Source: CAZLMW01 sp964560875
GTDB lineage: Bacteria > Myxococcota_A > UBA9042
Length of the DNA stretch: 26,916 bases
Assembly (NCBI GenBank): GCA_964560875.1
Contig: CAZLMW010000111.1
Location: forward strand, 1-26,916
Reading direction: 5' to 3'
The position numbers were made by a program, and so were the translations under genes. A model generated the notes under the pieces. The model made no database searches, had not been told where the DNA came from, and saw only the letters and a list, made by a program, of their open reading frames with translations. Position 1 is the stretch's first letter. Each line of letters opens with the position of its first letter. Of the stretch, positions 1-8,838 are shown piece after piece.

Positions 1-81
1 GATCGGGGGATCGCGGAATTCCCTTTCGAAACGTGTGACTCAGGCCCCTTCGGACGGTGTGTGTGAAGCGATCGGGGGACG

Positions 82-159
82 GACCCTTTCATATTACATT
101 TTCATCCAAGCACACGAACGCCCGTGTTCCTTCGTTGGAAAAAGTAATATGAAAGGGTC
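82..159. repeat. Long inverted repeat with 16-bp perfect arms
   Basis: Arms 82-97 and 144-159 are exact reverse complements (GACCCTTTCATATTAC and its complement). The outer flanks extend the match imperfectly: GGGGGA near 74-79 against CCCCC near 162-166. The inner 46 nt can also pair partly, TTTTCATCCAA against TTGGAAAAA, so a transcript would form one long interrupted hairpin. The GGGTCAGACCCC sequence at 155-165 resembles the ends of REP/MITE-like elements mobilised by IS200-like (RAYT) transposases; that link is from memory of such elements. No transposase is in the window. A bidirectional terminator for an upstream gene is the alternative, although there is no T tract. Confidence 0.6.
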
Positions 160-189
160 AGACCCCCTTGCCGCCGTGCACCCTCGCGG

Positions 190-341
190 CCGTTGAACTC
201 CAGCACACTGTAGGCGGTTCTGCGCAGCAGGTTCGCTGACCGGATCCCGAACGGGATCCGGGGCCGCCGTTGAAGTCCAGCACAGTTTAGGCGGTTCTGC
301 GCAGCAGGTTCGGCGACCGGATCCCGAACGGGATCCGGGGC
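190..341. repeat. Two copies of a 77-bp direct repeat
   Basis: A unit beginning CCGTTGAA at 190 recurs at 267 with few substitutions. Both copies contain the stretch GCGGTTCTGCGCAGCAGGTT and end in the palindromic element at 238-263 or 315-340. The unit has no convincing open frame of its own and lies upstream of the giant lipoprotein operon, so it is either duplicated non-coding DNA or part of a dispersed repeat family. Confidence 0.7.
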
Positions 342-396
342 CGACCGGATCCCGAACGCGATCCGGGGCCGACCGGATCCCGAACGGGATCCGGGG
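238..396. repeat. Four palindromic 26-bp elements
   Basis: Copies lie at 238-263, 315-340, 343-368 and 371-396. Each carries CCGGATCCCG-AA-CGGGATCCGG, a 10-bp inverted repeat around a 2-nt centre; the third copy has one substitution (CGCGATCC). The last three copies recur every 28 bp and are separated by only 2 bp, which rules out CRISPR spacers. They could be protein-binding sites, REP-like extragenic palindromes or transcript hairpins in front of the operon that begins at 556. The sequence alone does not decide. Confidence 0.75.
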
Positions 397-555
397 GGCC
401 GCCGCGCAAACGCGATACATAAAACTACACTACTGTACTTTTGCGTCGTGCGGTCTTGGAGCCTGAAGGCCGGCCATGGCCTACTGCGTTCGATGCACGG
501 TTTTGGTACCCTCGGACCAACGACATTACGCACCCCACGTCCGGTCGGAGGAACC
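397..555 (+). promoter_or_regulatory. Probable promoter/leader region of the giant lipoprotein operon
   Basis: This stretch separates the palindromic repeats from the chosen start at 556. Positions 411-445 form a short AT-richer island (CGATACATAAAACTAC and following bases) in otherwise very GC-rich DNA, which is where a promoter would be expected. I cannot identify convincing -35 and -10 boxes. The frame of the downstream gene is open back to an ATG at 448, but that stretch encodes no signal-like sequence and is best read as untranslated leader. Confidence 0.3.
547..552 (+). promoter_or_regulatory. Shine-Dalgarno of the 2240-aa lipoprotein
   Basis: GGAGGA ends 3 nt before the ATG at 556. 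This is the strongest ribosome-binding match in the leader. It selects the 556 start, which places a lipoprotein signal peptide at the N terminus, over the in-frame ATG at 448. Confidence 0.7.
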
Positions 556-3500
556 ATGCGCCCATGCTTGGAGCGGCGCGCTGCTTTGCCGCGCTTTCTG
601 TGGATCGGTTTGTCCGTATCTGCTTTGACGGTCGCCTGTGGCACCGAAGAACCAAACGATAGCAACAAGGACAGCGGCGGCGAATCAGCGGCTGACACGA
701 GCGCTGTCGTCGATTCCGCGGGCGGCGACGACGCGGTCCAAGACATCGGCGCGCGGGGCGTTGACGTGGCACCGGTGGACGTCTCGAGCGGCTGCACGAC
801 CGACGACGACTGCAGCGGCGCGACCTCGCGGTGCGACCAACTCACCAACGCCTGCGTGCAATGTCTGACGCGCCTCGATTGCAAAGGCGCTGGCGACGTG
901 TGCGTTGGTCATGCGTGCGGAACGCCGATCGTGTGCAAGTCCGACAAACAGTGCAGCGCGGCCAACGCCATCTGCGACAAGAAGTCAGGCGCTTGCGTCG
1001 ACTGTCTGTCCAACGACGACTGCGGCGATGGCGTGTGCAAGCTCGGCAGCTGCGTGGCCAAGGGCAAGGCGTGCAAGTCGACCAAGGAATGCGCCAAGCT
1101 CGCCCAGGTCTGCGACAAGAAGGCTGGCGAGTGCGTCGACTGCACCGGCGACGACGATTGCGAAGACGAGCGATTCTGCCAGGTCGGCTTGTGCCTGCCC
1201 GATGTCTGCAAGGGCGGCGCGAAGTCGTGCAAGTCCCCGGCCGAAGCGCAGGTTTGCCGAGCGAACGGCGGCGGATATGACGTCACGGCGTGCACCGCCA
1301 AGCAGGCGTGCGATGCCGGGGCGTGCAAAGACAAGGTCTGCGAGCCCAAGAAGAACCTGTGCATCGGCATCGAGATCGCGACCTGCAACGAGCTCGGCAC
1401 GTCGGTCGTCAACAAGAAGAAGTGTCCCGCCAGCCAGACATGCAAGGACGGCGCGTGCGTCGCCCAGGTGTGCACCCCCGGCGCGACCAAGTGTGGCAAG
1501 ACGACCACGAAACCGGCCACGGATGCCGCGCTGAGTTGCGCCGCCAACGGCCTTTCGTGGCAGACAAAGGCCTGCGCTGATGGCACCGGTGGCGGCGTGA
1601 AGCAGAGCTGCGCGGTGGACAAGAAGGGCAAAGCGGCATGCGCCAACCACGTATGCACGCCTAAGTCGGTCTTCTGCGGGGGCGATAAGGTGGAACAGTG
1701 CGCCGACAATGGGCTGTCCGCCAAGGTGCTCGACGACTGCGGCAAGATGAAGGGCGGCCCCGGCAAGTGCCACGGCGCGATGTGTTTGCCCGGCACGTGC
1801 AAGCCGGGGCTCAACACCTGCGCCGGCAACGTGCTCGCGACGTGCAACAAGAAGGGTGACGGCTACGACGCCGCGGCGTGCAAGAAAGGCCAGATGTGCC
1901 AAGGCGGCGCGTGCGTGGCGGTCAGTTGCATCCCCGACAAGGCTTTCTGCAACGGCTTTTCGCAGATGCAGTGCAACGCAACCGGCGACGGCGCTACGCT
2001 GCTGCAGGACTGCGCAAAGGCCAGCCTCGCCTGCGAATCGGGCAAGTGTATACCCCTGGTCTGCAAACCCGGGGCCGCGACCTGCAGCCTGACGGGCAAA
2101 GCGATCGCGACCTGCAAGGCCGACGGACTCGGCAGCGTCGAGATCCCATGCGGCGCCAAACAAATCTGCGTCAAGGCGAAGTGCGCGGACGTTATCTGCG
2201 TGCCGAAGACGACCTATTGCGACAAGCAGACCATCAAGACATGCAGTCTGAACGGAACGGCGGCGGTCAAGGTCAAGGACTGCGCCGCGGGGACCATCTG
2301 CCTCAAGGGCGCGTGCATCAAGACGATCTGCAAGCCCGGGGCCAGCAAGTGCACCGGGCCGGCGGCGTTTGAAGCGTGCGTCGACGAGGGGCTCAAGTGG
2401 CAGAAGAAGACGTGCGCCAAGGGCACGGGGTGTGTCAACGGCGAGTGCCTGCCGCAGAAGTGCAAACCCGGTTCGCTGAGCTGTGTGCCGCCCGCCGGTG
2501 GCAAGCTGACGACCACGAAGGTGCGCGAATGCAGCGCCAACGGACTCGGCTACAAGGTGATCGTCGACTGCGGCGCCAAGAAGCTGTTCTGCGTGCAAGG
2601 CAGCTGCAAGACGCAACTGTGTCCCGCCGGCAAGAAGCTGTGCGTCGGCGGCAAGGTCAAGCAGTGCTCGGCAGACGGCCTGAGCTTCGTCAATGAGCAG
2701 GCCTGCGCCGATGGCAACCTGTGCACGACCGACGGCTGCAAGGACGGCGCTTGTGTGTTTGGTGCGCCGAAGCCTTGCAAGGACGCCAACGACTGCACCA
2801 TCGACGCCTGCAATGGGTTGACCGGCAAGTGCACGCATACGCCCACGCAAGCGCTCTGTGACGACGGTGACAAGTGCACCATCGGAGAGACCTGCGCGAC
2901 CGGTAGCTGCAAACCGGGCAACCTGATGTTTGTGAGCACCTTCTCGGGCAACGGCGGCGCGGGCTGGAAAACCGGATCCGCCGCGGAATCGCGCTACTAC
3001 TACCCACGCGGGCTTGATGTCGCGAGCAACGGGACGGTGTATGTGCCGGCATACCAGAGTCACCGAGTTCGAATCGTGGCGAGCGACGGCAGTAGCGATG
3101 ATTGGTATGGATCGGGAAGCGGGGGCTATACCGACGGCGCTCAGAAGTCTGCTCGTTTCAATGCCCCGCACGACGTTGCGCTCGGCGTCGGCGAGAAGTT
3201 TTTGTACGTCGCCGACTACGGGAACAACCGGGTCCGTAAGATCGATCTCATGCAAAAAACGGTCTCGTTGCTGGCCGGCAGCGGCGGCTCCAGTGGGACC
3301 GACGGCGTCGGCGCCCAGGCGAGTATCTATCGACCGATCGCGATCGACGCGGCCCCCGGCGGTATCATCGTGCCAACGCTGCGCCACAAGATTCGCCTCA
3401 TCACGACCGGTGGCTTGGTTACGACGCTCGCCGGGTCCCACGCCGGTTACCTCGACGGGCCGGCAGCGCAGGCGCGATTCAATTACCCGTACGGTGTTGC

Positions 3501-6500
3501 ATGGGGGCCTGGCGCCACGGTCTACGTCGCTGACCATAACAACCGTCGAATCCGCAAGATCGCCGGCGGTGTCGTGACGACGGTCGCCGGAAACGGCCAG
3601 GCCGGCGCCGTCGACGGCCCCGCTCTGAGCGCTGCGATTCGGAATCCGGCCGGCCTCGCTATCGTGGGGGACGGCCTGATCTTTGCGGACTTCGGTTCCC
3701 ATTCCATCCGCAAGCTGAGCGGCGGCAAAGTCACAACGATCGCCGGAAGCAACGGCGCCAAAGGTTTCAAAGACGGGTTTGGGAGCAACGCTCGTTTCTA
3801 CTATCCGTGGGGCATCGCCATCGACCCGGCCGGCAACATCTTCGTCGGCGACCGAAACAACCACCGGATCCGCAAGCTCACGCCGAGCGTCAAGACGTGC
3901 AACGACGCCAACCCGTGCACTGCGGACGTTTGCGACAAGAAGACCGCCAAGTGCTCCAACACGCCGATCAAGGTCGGGCAGGCGTGCAACGACGGAAACC
4001 TCTGCACCAACTTCGAGAAGTGCGACAAGGCCGGCAAGTGCACGACCAAGACCGTCAAGACGTGCTTTGACGGAAACCAGTGCACCAAAGACGTCTGCGA
4101 CCCGGTGACCGCCAAGTGCAGCAATCCCCAGCACACCGACAGCTGCAACGACGGCAACGGCTGTACCGTCGGCGATGTCTGCGAAGGCGGCAAATGCCTG
4201 GCGGGCAAGGGGATACTCAGCACGTATGCAGGCACGGGATTGTCCGGGTTGCCGATCAACGGTGACGCGAAGCAGGCGCGCTTCTACCGCCCGTTCGGGA
4301 TCGCAACCGTGGCCGGGGGAATCGTCTACGTCGGTGATTCCAGCAGCAACGTGATTCGAAAGATCGACGCCAAGCAGCAGGTGACGACATTCGCCGGCAC
4401 AATCTCCGGATTCGTGGACGGTGCGGCAAACCAGGCGCGGTTCAAGTATCCGACCGGCCTCGATGCCACGGCGGACGGCGTGGTCTACGTCGCTGACACC
4501 GGCAACCATCGGATTCGACGCGTGGGGCCCGGTGGTTGGGTGACGACATGGGCAGGCAGCGGGACCGCCGGTTACCTCGACGGCCCGGCGGCGCAGGCTC
4601 AATTCAACTACCCGTACGGGGTTGCAGTGGATTCAACGGGCGCTGTGTTCGTCGCCGACCGCAGCAACAACCGCGTGCGGCGCATCGACGCAAAAGGTGT
4701 CGTCGCAACTGTCGCCGGCAGCGGGTCGGCGAGCTACCTCGATGGAGCGGCGAGCTCGGCCGCATTCAACCAACCGCTCGGGCTCGTCGTCGCGGCCAAC
4801 GGGACAATCTACGTCGCGGAGGGCAAGAACAGCCGGATCCGTGCCATCAGCAAGGGCATCGTCAGCACCATCGCCGGCGCTGGGACTGGGTTCCAGGACG
4901 GACCGGGCACCTCCGCGCGCTTCTCCGGGCCACACGGTATCGCGCTGGGGCCATTTGGCGCGCTTTACGTCGCCGACCGAGGCAACCATCGGATCCGCCG
5001 CATCGACATGAAAAGCGCGACGAGGCCGGTGTCGACCGTGGCCGGCACCGGGACCGCGTCCGACTCAGACGGCCAGGCCGCCAAGAGCAAGATCTACTAC
5101 CCAGGTGCGATCGCATTCAACGAACACGGCGAACTCTATGTCGCGACCTACTCCAGCAAGATCCGCAAGCTGGTTGTCGGGCAGAAATTCTGCAACGACG
5201 TCTCGCCCTGTACCACCGATAGCTGCAACGCCAAGACCGGCAAGTGCGCGTTCCAGGCGCTCAAGGCCGGGACCAAGTGCAACGACGGCAGTGCGTGCAC
5301 GACCGGTGACGCCTGCGACGCGGCCGGCAAATGTGCATCCAAGGCCAAGAGCTGCAACGACGGCAACATCTGCACGCTCGACTGGTGCGACCGCTTCACC
5401 GCCACGTGTCACAACGACCCTGCTGATCTGCCGTGCGACGACGGCAGCAAGTGCACCACCGGCGAGCGCTGTCACGAGGGCAAATGCAAGGTCCTGCGCG
5501 GCTGGATCTCGACCGTCGCTGGCACCGGGCAACACGGCTACGCGGACGGCAAGGCCAAGAGCGCGCAGTTCAAGACGCCAGCGGGCATCGCGTTCGAAAA
5601 AGGCGGCGGGATGGTCATCGGCGACGCGGGCAACAACCGCATCCGACGTTTGCACAACGGCGTGGTGTCCACCGTCGCAGGCAGCGGGACGAAGGGCTAC
5701 CTCGATGGCCCCGGGGCATCTGCGCAGTTCAACGGGCCGTATGCCCTCGGCTTGCGGTCGGACGGGACGATCATTGTCGCCGACACGAATAACTTCCGTT
5801 TCCGAGCGGTATCGACCAAGGGGCAAGTCACGACGCTGGCCGGCAGTGGCGGCAAGGGCTTCCAGGACGGATTCCCGACCAGCGCCAAGATCGGAACCGT
5901 CCAGGGTATGGCGGTCGCGCCGGACGGGGGCATCGTGTATGCGGACTCGCTCAACAATCGCATCCGAGCCGTCTCGGCAAAGGACAACTCCGTCACGACT
6001 CTGGCAGGCTCGGGCAACGCCGGCTGGCAGGACGGACCGGTGAGCTCGGCAGCTTTCCGGACCCCTCGTGGCGTCGCATTGGCGGGCGCTTCCATATTTG
6101 TAGCGGACCGCGGCAACCATCGCATCCGGCGGATTCGGGCCGGGCTGGTAACGACCGTCGCGGGTTCGGGCGCCGCGGGTTCTTCGGATGGCAAGGGGCC
6201 GACCGCATCGTTCAACCAACCGTCGGCGCTAGCGCTGAACAAGGTCGGCGACCTGTACGTGTTCGACGGCAGCAACTTCTCGCTGCGCGTGGTTGAGCCG
6301 GACGGCACCGTGCGCACACTGGCAGGCAATAAGAAGAGCGCTATCGTCGACGGATTCGGACCGGGAGCATCATTTGGATGGAGCTTCGGCATCGCGCTGG
6401 ACGCCGCGGGCAACCTCTTTGTCGCGGATAGCCTTCACGCGATTCGGAGGATGACCGAACCCAGTGTGCTCTGTGCGGACGGCAAGCTCTGCACCGCCGA

Positions 6501-7278
6501 CGTCTGCAACGCCAAGACCGGAACATGCAGCTACCCCAACATCAAGGACGGCGGTGGCTGCAGCGATCCGAACAAGCCGTGTCTCAAGCAGATGACGTGC
6601 AAAACCGGCACCTGCCAGGGCGGCAAAGACCTCGCCTGTGACGATGGCAACACGTGCACGCTCGACTCGTGCGAGGCCAAGACCGGCGTGTGCTCGTACA
6701 AACCGAATCTCCCAGCGGGCTGCAAGATCAAGCGCCGCGTTTTTGTCACTTCGAAGAAATTCGACGGCAAACTCGGCGGCCTTGCAGGCGCCGATGCCAA
6801 GTGCCAGGCGGCCGCCGACGGCGCGAAACTCGGCGGCCAGTGGAAAGCGTGGCTATCCACGAACCAGTCGCCTGCGTATCGATTCAACAAGTCATCGGTC
6901 GGCTACCAGCGAATCGACGGCAAATCGGTCGCCGCAACCTGGCAAGGGCTCGTCGACGGCAACATCGACGTCCCGATCAAGCTGGATGAAAACGGGAAGA
7001 CGGTCACCGGGGACAAGAACGGGATTTACTGCAAGGGAGGCTGGCCAGCTCGAGTTTGGACGAACACACGTCAAAACGGCCTCTACCAGGTCTCGAGCAA
7101 TCACTACTCCTACAACTGCCGCTACTGGACGTACACATCCTCGTCGACCGGCCATCGGGGCTTCATCGGCGACGCGCTGCGGACAAACAAAGGGTGGACC
7201 GAGACGGGGTGCCGAGAGCCGTGCAAGCTGACCGCGCGCCTCTACTGCTTCGAGCAGACAGACCACTACTACAAATAG
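556..7278 (+). CDS. Giant Cys-rich NHL-propeller lipoprotein with DUF1554-like C-terminal domain (2240 aa)
   Basis: The start at 556 follows GGAGGA and opens with a lipoprotein signal peptide: a basic segment, a hydrophobic run and lipobox LTVAC with lipidation at Cys28. An acidic linker follows to about residue 78. Next come three Cys modules of the type CKSDKQC...CVDCLSNDDC (about 79-217) and eleven repeats of about 43 residues with the core CxPGxxxC...C...C...CxxGxC (about 218-735). Three NHL blocks lie at about 792-1114, 1220-1540 and 1650-1968. Each has six blades by my count, with motifs such as YLDGP, PYGVA, YVAD and NHRIRKI. Linkers with CNDGNxCT motifs separate them. Residues about 2059-2240 (RVFVTS, GADAKCQ, WKAWLS, VWTNTR, YCFEQ) match the DUF1554/endostatin-like family. 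It should be an exported, lipid-anchored, disulfide-rich surface protein. Family knowledge gives binding or adhesion as the likely role; the ligand is unknown. It is the first gene of a three-gene operon. Confidence 0.88.
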   Translation: MRPCLERRAALPRFLWIGLSVSALTVACGTEEPNDSNKDSGGESAADTSAVVDSAGGDDAVQDIGARGVDVAPVDVSSGCTTDDDCSGATSRCDQLTNACVQCLTRLDCKGAGDVCVGHACGTPIVCKSDKQCSAANAICDKKSGACVDCLSNDDCGDGVCKLGSCVAKGKACKSTKECAKLAQVCDKKAGECVDCTGDDDCEDERFCQVGLCLPDVCKGGAKSCKSPAEAQVCRANGGGYDVTACTAKQACDAGACKDKVCEPKKNLCIGIEIATCNELGTSVVNKKKCPASQTCKDGACVAQVCTPGATKCGKTTTKPATDAALSCAANGLSWQTKACADGTGGGVKQSCAVDKKGKAACANHVCTPKSVFCGGDKVEQCADNGLSAKVLDDCGKMKGGPGKCHGAMCLPGTCKPGLNTCAGNVLATCNKKGDGYDAAACKKGQMCQGGACVAVSCIPDKAFCNGFSQMQCNATGDGATLLQDCAKASLACESGKCIPLVCKPGAATCSLTGKAIATCKADGLGSVEIPCGAKQICVKAKCADVICVPKTTYCDKQTIKTCSLNGTAAVKVKDCAAGTICLKGACIKTICKPGASKCTGPAAFEACVDEGLKWQKKTCAKGTGCVNGECLPQKCKPGSLSCVPPAGGKLTTTKVRECSANGLGYKVIVDCGAKKLFCVQGSCKTQLCPAGKKLCVGGKVKQCSADGLSFVNEQACADGNLCTTDGCKDGACVFGAPKPCKDANDCTIDACNGLTGKCTHTPTQALCDDGDKCTIGETCATGSCKPGNLMFVSTFSGNGGAGWKTGSAAESRYYYPRGLDVASNGTVYVPAYQSHRVRIVASDGSSDDWYGSGSGGYTDGAQKSARFNAPHDVALGVGEKFLYVADYGNNRVRKIDLMQKTVSLLAGSGGSSGTDGVGAQASIYRPIAIDAAPGGIIVPTLRHKIRLITTGGLVTTLAGSHAGYLDGPAAQARFNYPYGVAWGPGATVYVADHNNRRIRKIAGGVVTTVAGNGQAGAVDGPALSAAIRNPAGLAIVGDGLIFADFGSHSIRKLSGGKVTTIAGSNGAKGFKDGFGSNARFYYPWGIAIDPAGNIFVGDRNNHRIRKLTPSVKTCNDANPCTADVCDKKTAKCSNTPIKVGQACNDGNLCTNFEKCDKAGKCTTKTVKTCFDGNQCTKDVCDPVTAKCSNPQHTDSCNDGNGCTVGDVCEGGKCLAGKGILSTYAGTGLSGLPINGDAKQARFYRPFGIATVAGGIVYVGDSSSNVIRKIDAKQQVTTFAGTISGFVDGAANQARFKYPTGLDATADGVVYVADTGNHRIRRVGPGGWVTTWAGSGTAGYLDGPAAQAQFNYPYGVAVDSTGAVFVADRSNNRVRRIDAKGVVATVAGSGSASYLDGAASSAAFNQPLGLVVAANGTIYVAEGKNSRIRAISKGIVSTIAGAGTGFQDGPGTSARFSGPHGIALGPFGALYVADRGNHRIRRIDMKSATRPVSTVAGTGTASDSDGQAAKSKIYYPGAIAFNEHGELYVATYSSKIRKLVVGQKFCNDVSPCTTDSCNAKTGKCAFQALKAGTKCNDGSACTTGDACDAAGKCASKAKSCNDGNICTLDWCDRFTATCHNDPADLPCDDGSKCTTGERCHEGKCKVLRGWISTVAGTGQHGYADGKAKSAQFKTPAGIAFEKGGGMVIGDAGNNRIRRLHNGVVSTVAGSGTKGYLDGPGASAQFNGPYALGLRSDGTIIVADTNNFRFRAVSTKGQVTTLAGSGGKGFQDGFPTSAKIGTVQGMAVAPDGGIVYADSLNNRIRAVSAKDNSVTTLAGSGNAGWQDGPVSSAAFRTPRGVALAGASIFVADRGNHRIRRIRAGLVTTVAGSGAAGSSDGKGPTASFNQPSALALNKVGDLYVFDGSNFSLRVVEPDGTVRTLAGNKKSAIVDGFGPGASFGWSFGIALDAAGNLFVADSLHAIRRMTEPSVLCADGKLCTADVCNAKTGTCSYPNIKDGGGCSDPNKPCLKQMTCKTGTCQGGKDLACDDGNTCTLDSCEAKTGVCSYKPNLPAGCKIKRRVFVTSKKFDGKLGGLAGADAKCQAAADGAKLGGQWKAWLSTNQSPAYRFNKSSVGYQRIDGKSVAATWQGLVDGNIDVPIKLDENGKTVTGDKNGIYCKGGWPARVWTNTRQNGLYQVSSNHYSYNCRYWTYTSSSTGHRGFIGDALRTNKGWTETGCREPCKLTARLYCFEQTDHYYK
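1207..2760 (+). repeat. Eleven six-Cys repeats in the 2240-aa lipoprotein
   Basis: This tandem array of units of about 43 codons starts near CKGGAKSC and runs to CPAGKKLC. Each unit has the spacing CxPxxxxC, a lone Cys about 6-8 residues on, then C-x4-6-C-x4-C. The units differ in sequence but keep Cys and Gly positions, as expected of small disulfide-stabilised modules forming a rod. The fold is unknown to me. Confidence 0.7.
2929..3897 (+). repeat. NHL propeller 1 of the 2240-aa lipoprotein (six blades)
   Basis: Six consecutive NHL-type blades of about 54 residues carry anchor motifs PRGLDV, PHDVAL, PIAID, PYGVAW, PAGLAI and PWGIAI, each followed by a YVAD- or RIRKI-like strand. Six blades match a complete six-bladed beta-propeller. 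The block ends at the Cys of CNDANPC, where the first interpropeller linker starts. Confidence 0.75.
4213..5181 (+). repeat. NHL propeller 2 of the 2240-aa lipoprotein (six blades)
   Basis: Six blades are anchored at RPFGIA, YPTGLD, YPYGVAV, QPLGLVV, GPHGIAL and YPGAIAF. The third blade is close at the DNA level to blade 4 of propeller 1 (3442-3501 against 4567-4626), which points to exchange or duplication between propellers. CNDGN-type Cys linkers flank the block at 3898-4206 and 5188-5490. Confidence 0.75.
5503..6453 (+). repeat. NHL propeller 3 of the 2240-aa lipoprotein (six blades)
   Basis: Six blades are anchored at TPAGIAF, GPYALGL, TVQGMAV, TPRGVAL, QPSALAL and WSFGIAL. The block is followed by a last Cys-rich linker (about 6466-6723) and then the DUF1554-like domain. 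Confidence 0.75.
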
Positions 7279-7290
7279 ATGGAACCAAAC

Positions 7291-7295
7291 GGAGA
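7291..7295 (+). promoter_or_regulatory. Shine-Dalgarno selecting a GTG start at 7300
   Basis: GGAGA lies 4 nt before GTG 7300. The in-frame ATG at 7279 immediately follows the preceding stop but has no such match. It would also add seven non-basic residues in front of an otherwise textbook lipoprotein signal peptide. Confidence 0.55.
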
Positions 7296-7299
7296 ACTC

Positions 7300-8838
7300 G
7301 TGAATCGACGCCGGATCCTCCCGACGCTCGCCGTCGTGCTCGTCTTGCTACTCAGCGGCTGCGGTGACGAGGCGGTCGATGGCCCCGACGGCCTCACTGT
7401 CATCGACACGGGGACGTCGAATGCCAGCGATGCCGAGTCCACGGATGCGATGGAAGGCGGCGGCGACGACGTGGCGACGGCTCTGCCCGATAAGTGCAAG
7501 TCCGACAAGGACTGCATCGCGTTCGATGCGGTGTGCGACAAGTCGGTCAAGGGCGGCCGCTGTGTGCAATGCCTGCTCGATGGTGACTGCCTCGGCAACA
7601 GCGAGCGGTGCATCGCCAACGTGTGCAAGGAAGTCGAGCTCTGCAAGTCCGACAAGGCGTGCCTGCCTCTCGGCAAGGTGTGCAACAAGGCCGCTGGGGT
7701 GTGCGTCGAATGCCTCGCGTCAGCTGACTGCGGTGCCGAACAGCTGTGCAAGGCGTTTGCCTGCGTCGACAAGCCCAAGTCTTGCAAGTCGAGCAAGGAC
7801 TGCAGCAGCGAAGGCAAGGTCTGCAACAAGAAGCTCAGCGTGTGCGTCGAATGCATCGCTGACCTCGACTGCGACGTCGGCAGCTACTGCAACGTCGACG
7901 TCTGCGCGACGTGGGTCTGCAAGCCGGCGCAGACCGCGTGTACGCCCGACGCCAAGCTGAAGACGTGCAAGGACGACGGGAGCGGCTGGACGGTGTCGGT
8001 CTGCTCGGGCGGCAAGGACTGTGTCAATGGCGCGTGTCAGGCGACGGTCTGCGCGGCCGGGTCGAAGGTCTGCCAGGACGGTAAGCTGGGTACCTGTTCT
8101 GCCGACGGAACCAAAGTCGAGGGGCTCGTCGCGTGCAAAAGCGGCGAGACGTGCGTCAAAGACAAGTGCGTCGGCGGCAGCTGCAGCCCGGGCCAAAAGA
8201 CCTGCATCGATGCCAAGACGGTGGGAACGTGTCAGGCCAACGGCAAGGACTACGAGTTCAGCCCGTGCAAGGCGCCCAACGTCTGCGAAGCGGGGGCGTG
8301 CAAGGCCAAGATCTGCGACCCCGGCAAGGTCTTCTGCAAAGACGGCAACCTGATGCTGTGTAGCGGCAGCGGCGGCGGCGCCGAGACCGGTGAAGACTGC
8401 AAGGCAAAGGGGCTGACCTGCAAATCCGGCAAGTGCGTCAAGGCCGGCGCGTGCACGGCGGGTGAAGTGCTGTGCACCGCCGACAAGAAAGCGACGAAGA
8501 CCTGCAAAGCCGATGGCTCCGGATTCGTTCAGCTATCGTGTCCTGCCGGCTGGATCTGCCTTGGCAAGAAATGCCAGCAGCTCATCTGCGACGCCGGGGC
8601 GCTCTACTGCGCTGATAACGACGTCAAGAAGTGCGGAATCGACGGCACTTCGGCGAAGTTGGTCGCTGCTTGCGGTGTCTCCAAACAGTGCGCGCAAGGC
8701 GCCTGTATCTCCAACAAGTGCACGCCAGGGGCGACCGTCTGTCTGAACAAGACGATGCTGCTGACCTGCCAGGCGAGCGGCATCGGCTATCTATCGAGCG
8801 CCTGTACAAGCGCGTGCTCAGGGGGCAAATGCTCATGA
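7300..8838 (+). CDS. Cys-rich repeat lipoprotein without propellers (512 aa)
   Basis: The GTG start at 7300 gives the signal peptide MNRRRILPTLAVV... with a canonical lipobox LLSGC (Cys21). ATG 7279 is an alternative start. After an acidic linker come three CKSDKDC...CLLDGDC-type modules and seven repeats of about 43 residues with the core CxPGxxxC...CxxGxC. The protein ends within the last repeat (ACSGGKCS), with no propeller, no DUF1554-like domain and no C-terminal anchor. It is therefore a stalk-only relative of the two giant proteins on either side. Its stop overlaps the start of the next gene (ATGA at 8835-8838), which suggests coupled translation. Its function is unknown; a structural or partner subunit of the same surface assembly is plausible. 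Confidence 0.85.
   Translation: MNRRRILPTLAVVLVLLLSGCGDEAVDGPDGLTVIDTGTSNASDAESTDAMEGGGDDVATALPDKCKSDKDCIAFDAVCDKSVKGGRCVQCLLDGDCLGNSERCIANVCKEVELCKSDKACLPLGKVCNKAAGVCVECLASADCGAEQLCKAFACVDKPKSCKSSKDCSSEGKVCNKKLSVCVECIADLDCDVGSYCNVDVCATWVCKPAQTACTPDAKLKTCKDDGSGWTVSVCSGGKDCVNGACQATVCAAGSKVCQDGKLGTCSADGTKVEGLVACKSGETCVKDKCVGGSCSPGQKTCIDAKTVGTCQANGKDYEFSPCKAPNVCEAGACKAKICDPGKVFCKDGNLMLCSGSGGGAETGEDCKAKGLTCKSGKCVKAGACTAGEVLCTADKKATKTCKADGSGFVQLSCPAGWICLGKKCQQLICDAGALYCADNDVKKCGIDGTSAKLVAACGVSKQCAQGACISNKCTPGATVCLNKTMLLTCQASGIGYLSSACTSACSGGKCS
8820..8825 (+). promoter_or_regulatory. Shine-Dalgarno of the 3022-aa lipoprotein
   Basis: AGGGGG lies 9 nt before ATG 8835 and only 3 nt before the other in-frame ATG at 8829, so 8835 is preferred. 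The site lies inside the end of the upstream gene. Confidence 0.5.

Noticed and set aside
238..396. CRISPR-like array
   Set aside because: The units are palindromic with 2-bp gaps and contain no variable spacers.
448..555. Upstream ATG extending the first giant protein by 36 residues
   Set aside because: It would bury the lipoprotein signal peptide, and the better ribosome-binding site precedes ATG 556.
102..884. Minus-strand frame running through the palindromic repeats
   Set aside because: Its translation consists of the repeated palindromes (IPFGIRSA-like) plus the antisense of the lipoprotein start.
985..4602. A 1205-codon open frame on the minus strand across the first giant gene
   Set aside because: It mirrors the biased Cys/Lys/Gly/Asp codons of the plus-strand gene, has Ala/Arg/Val-rich low-complexity content and no domain, signal or ribosome-binding site.
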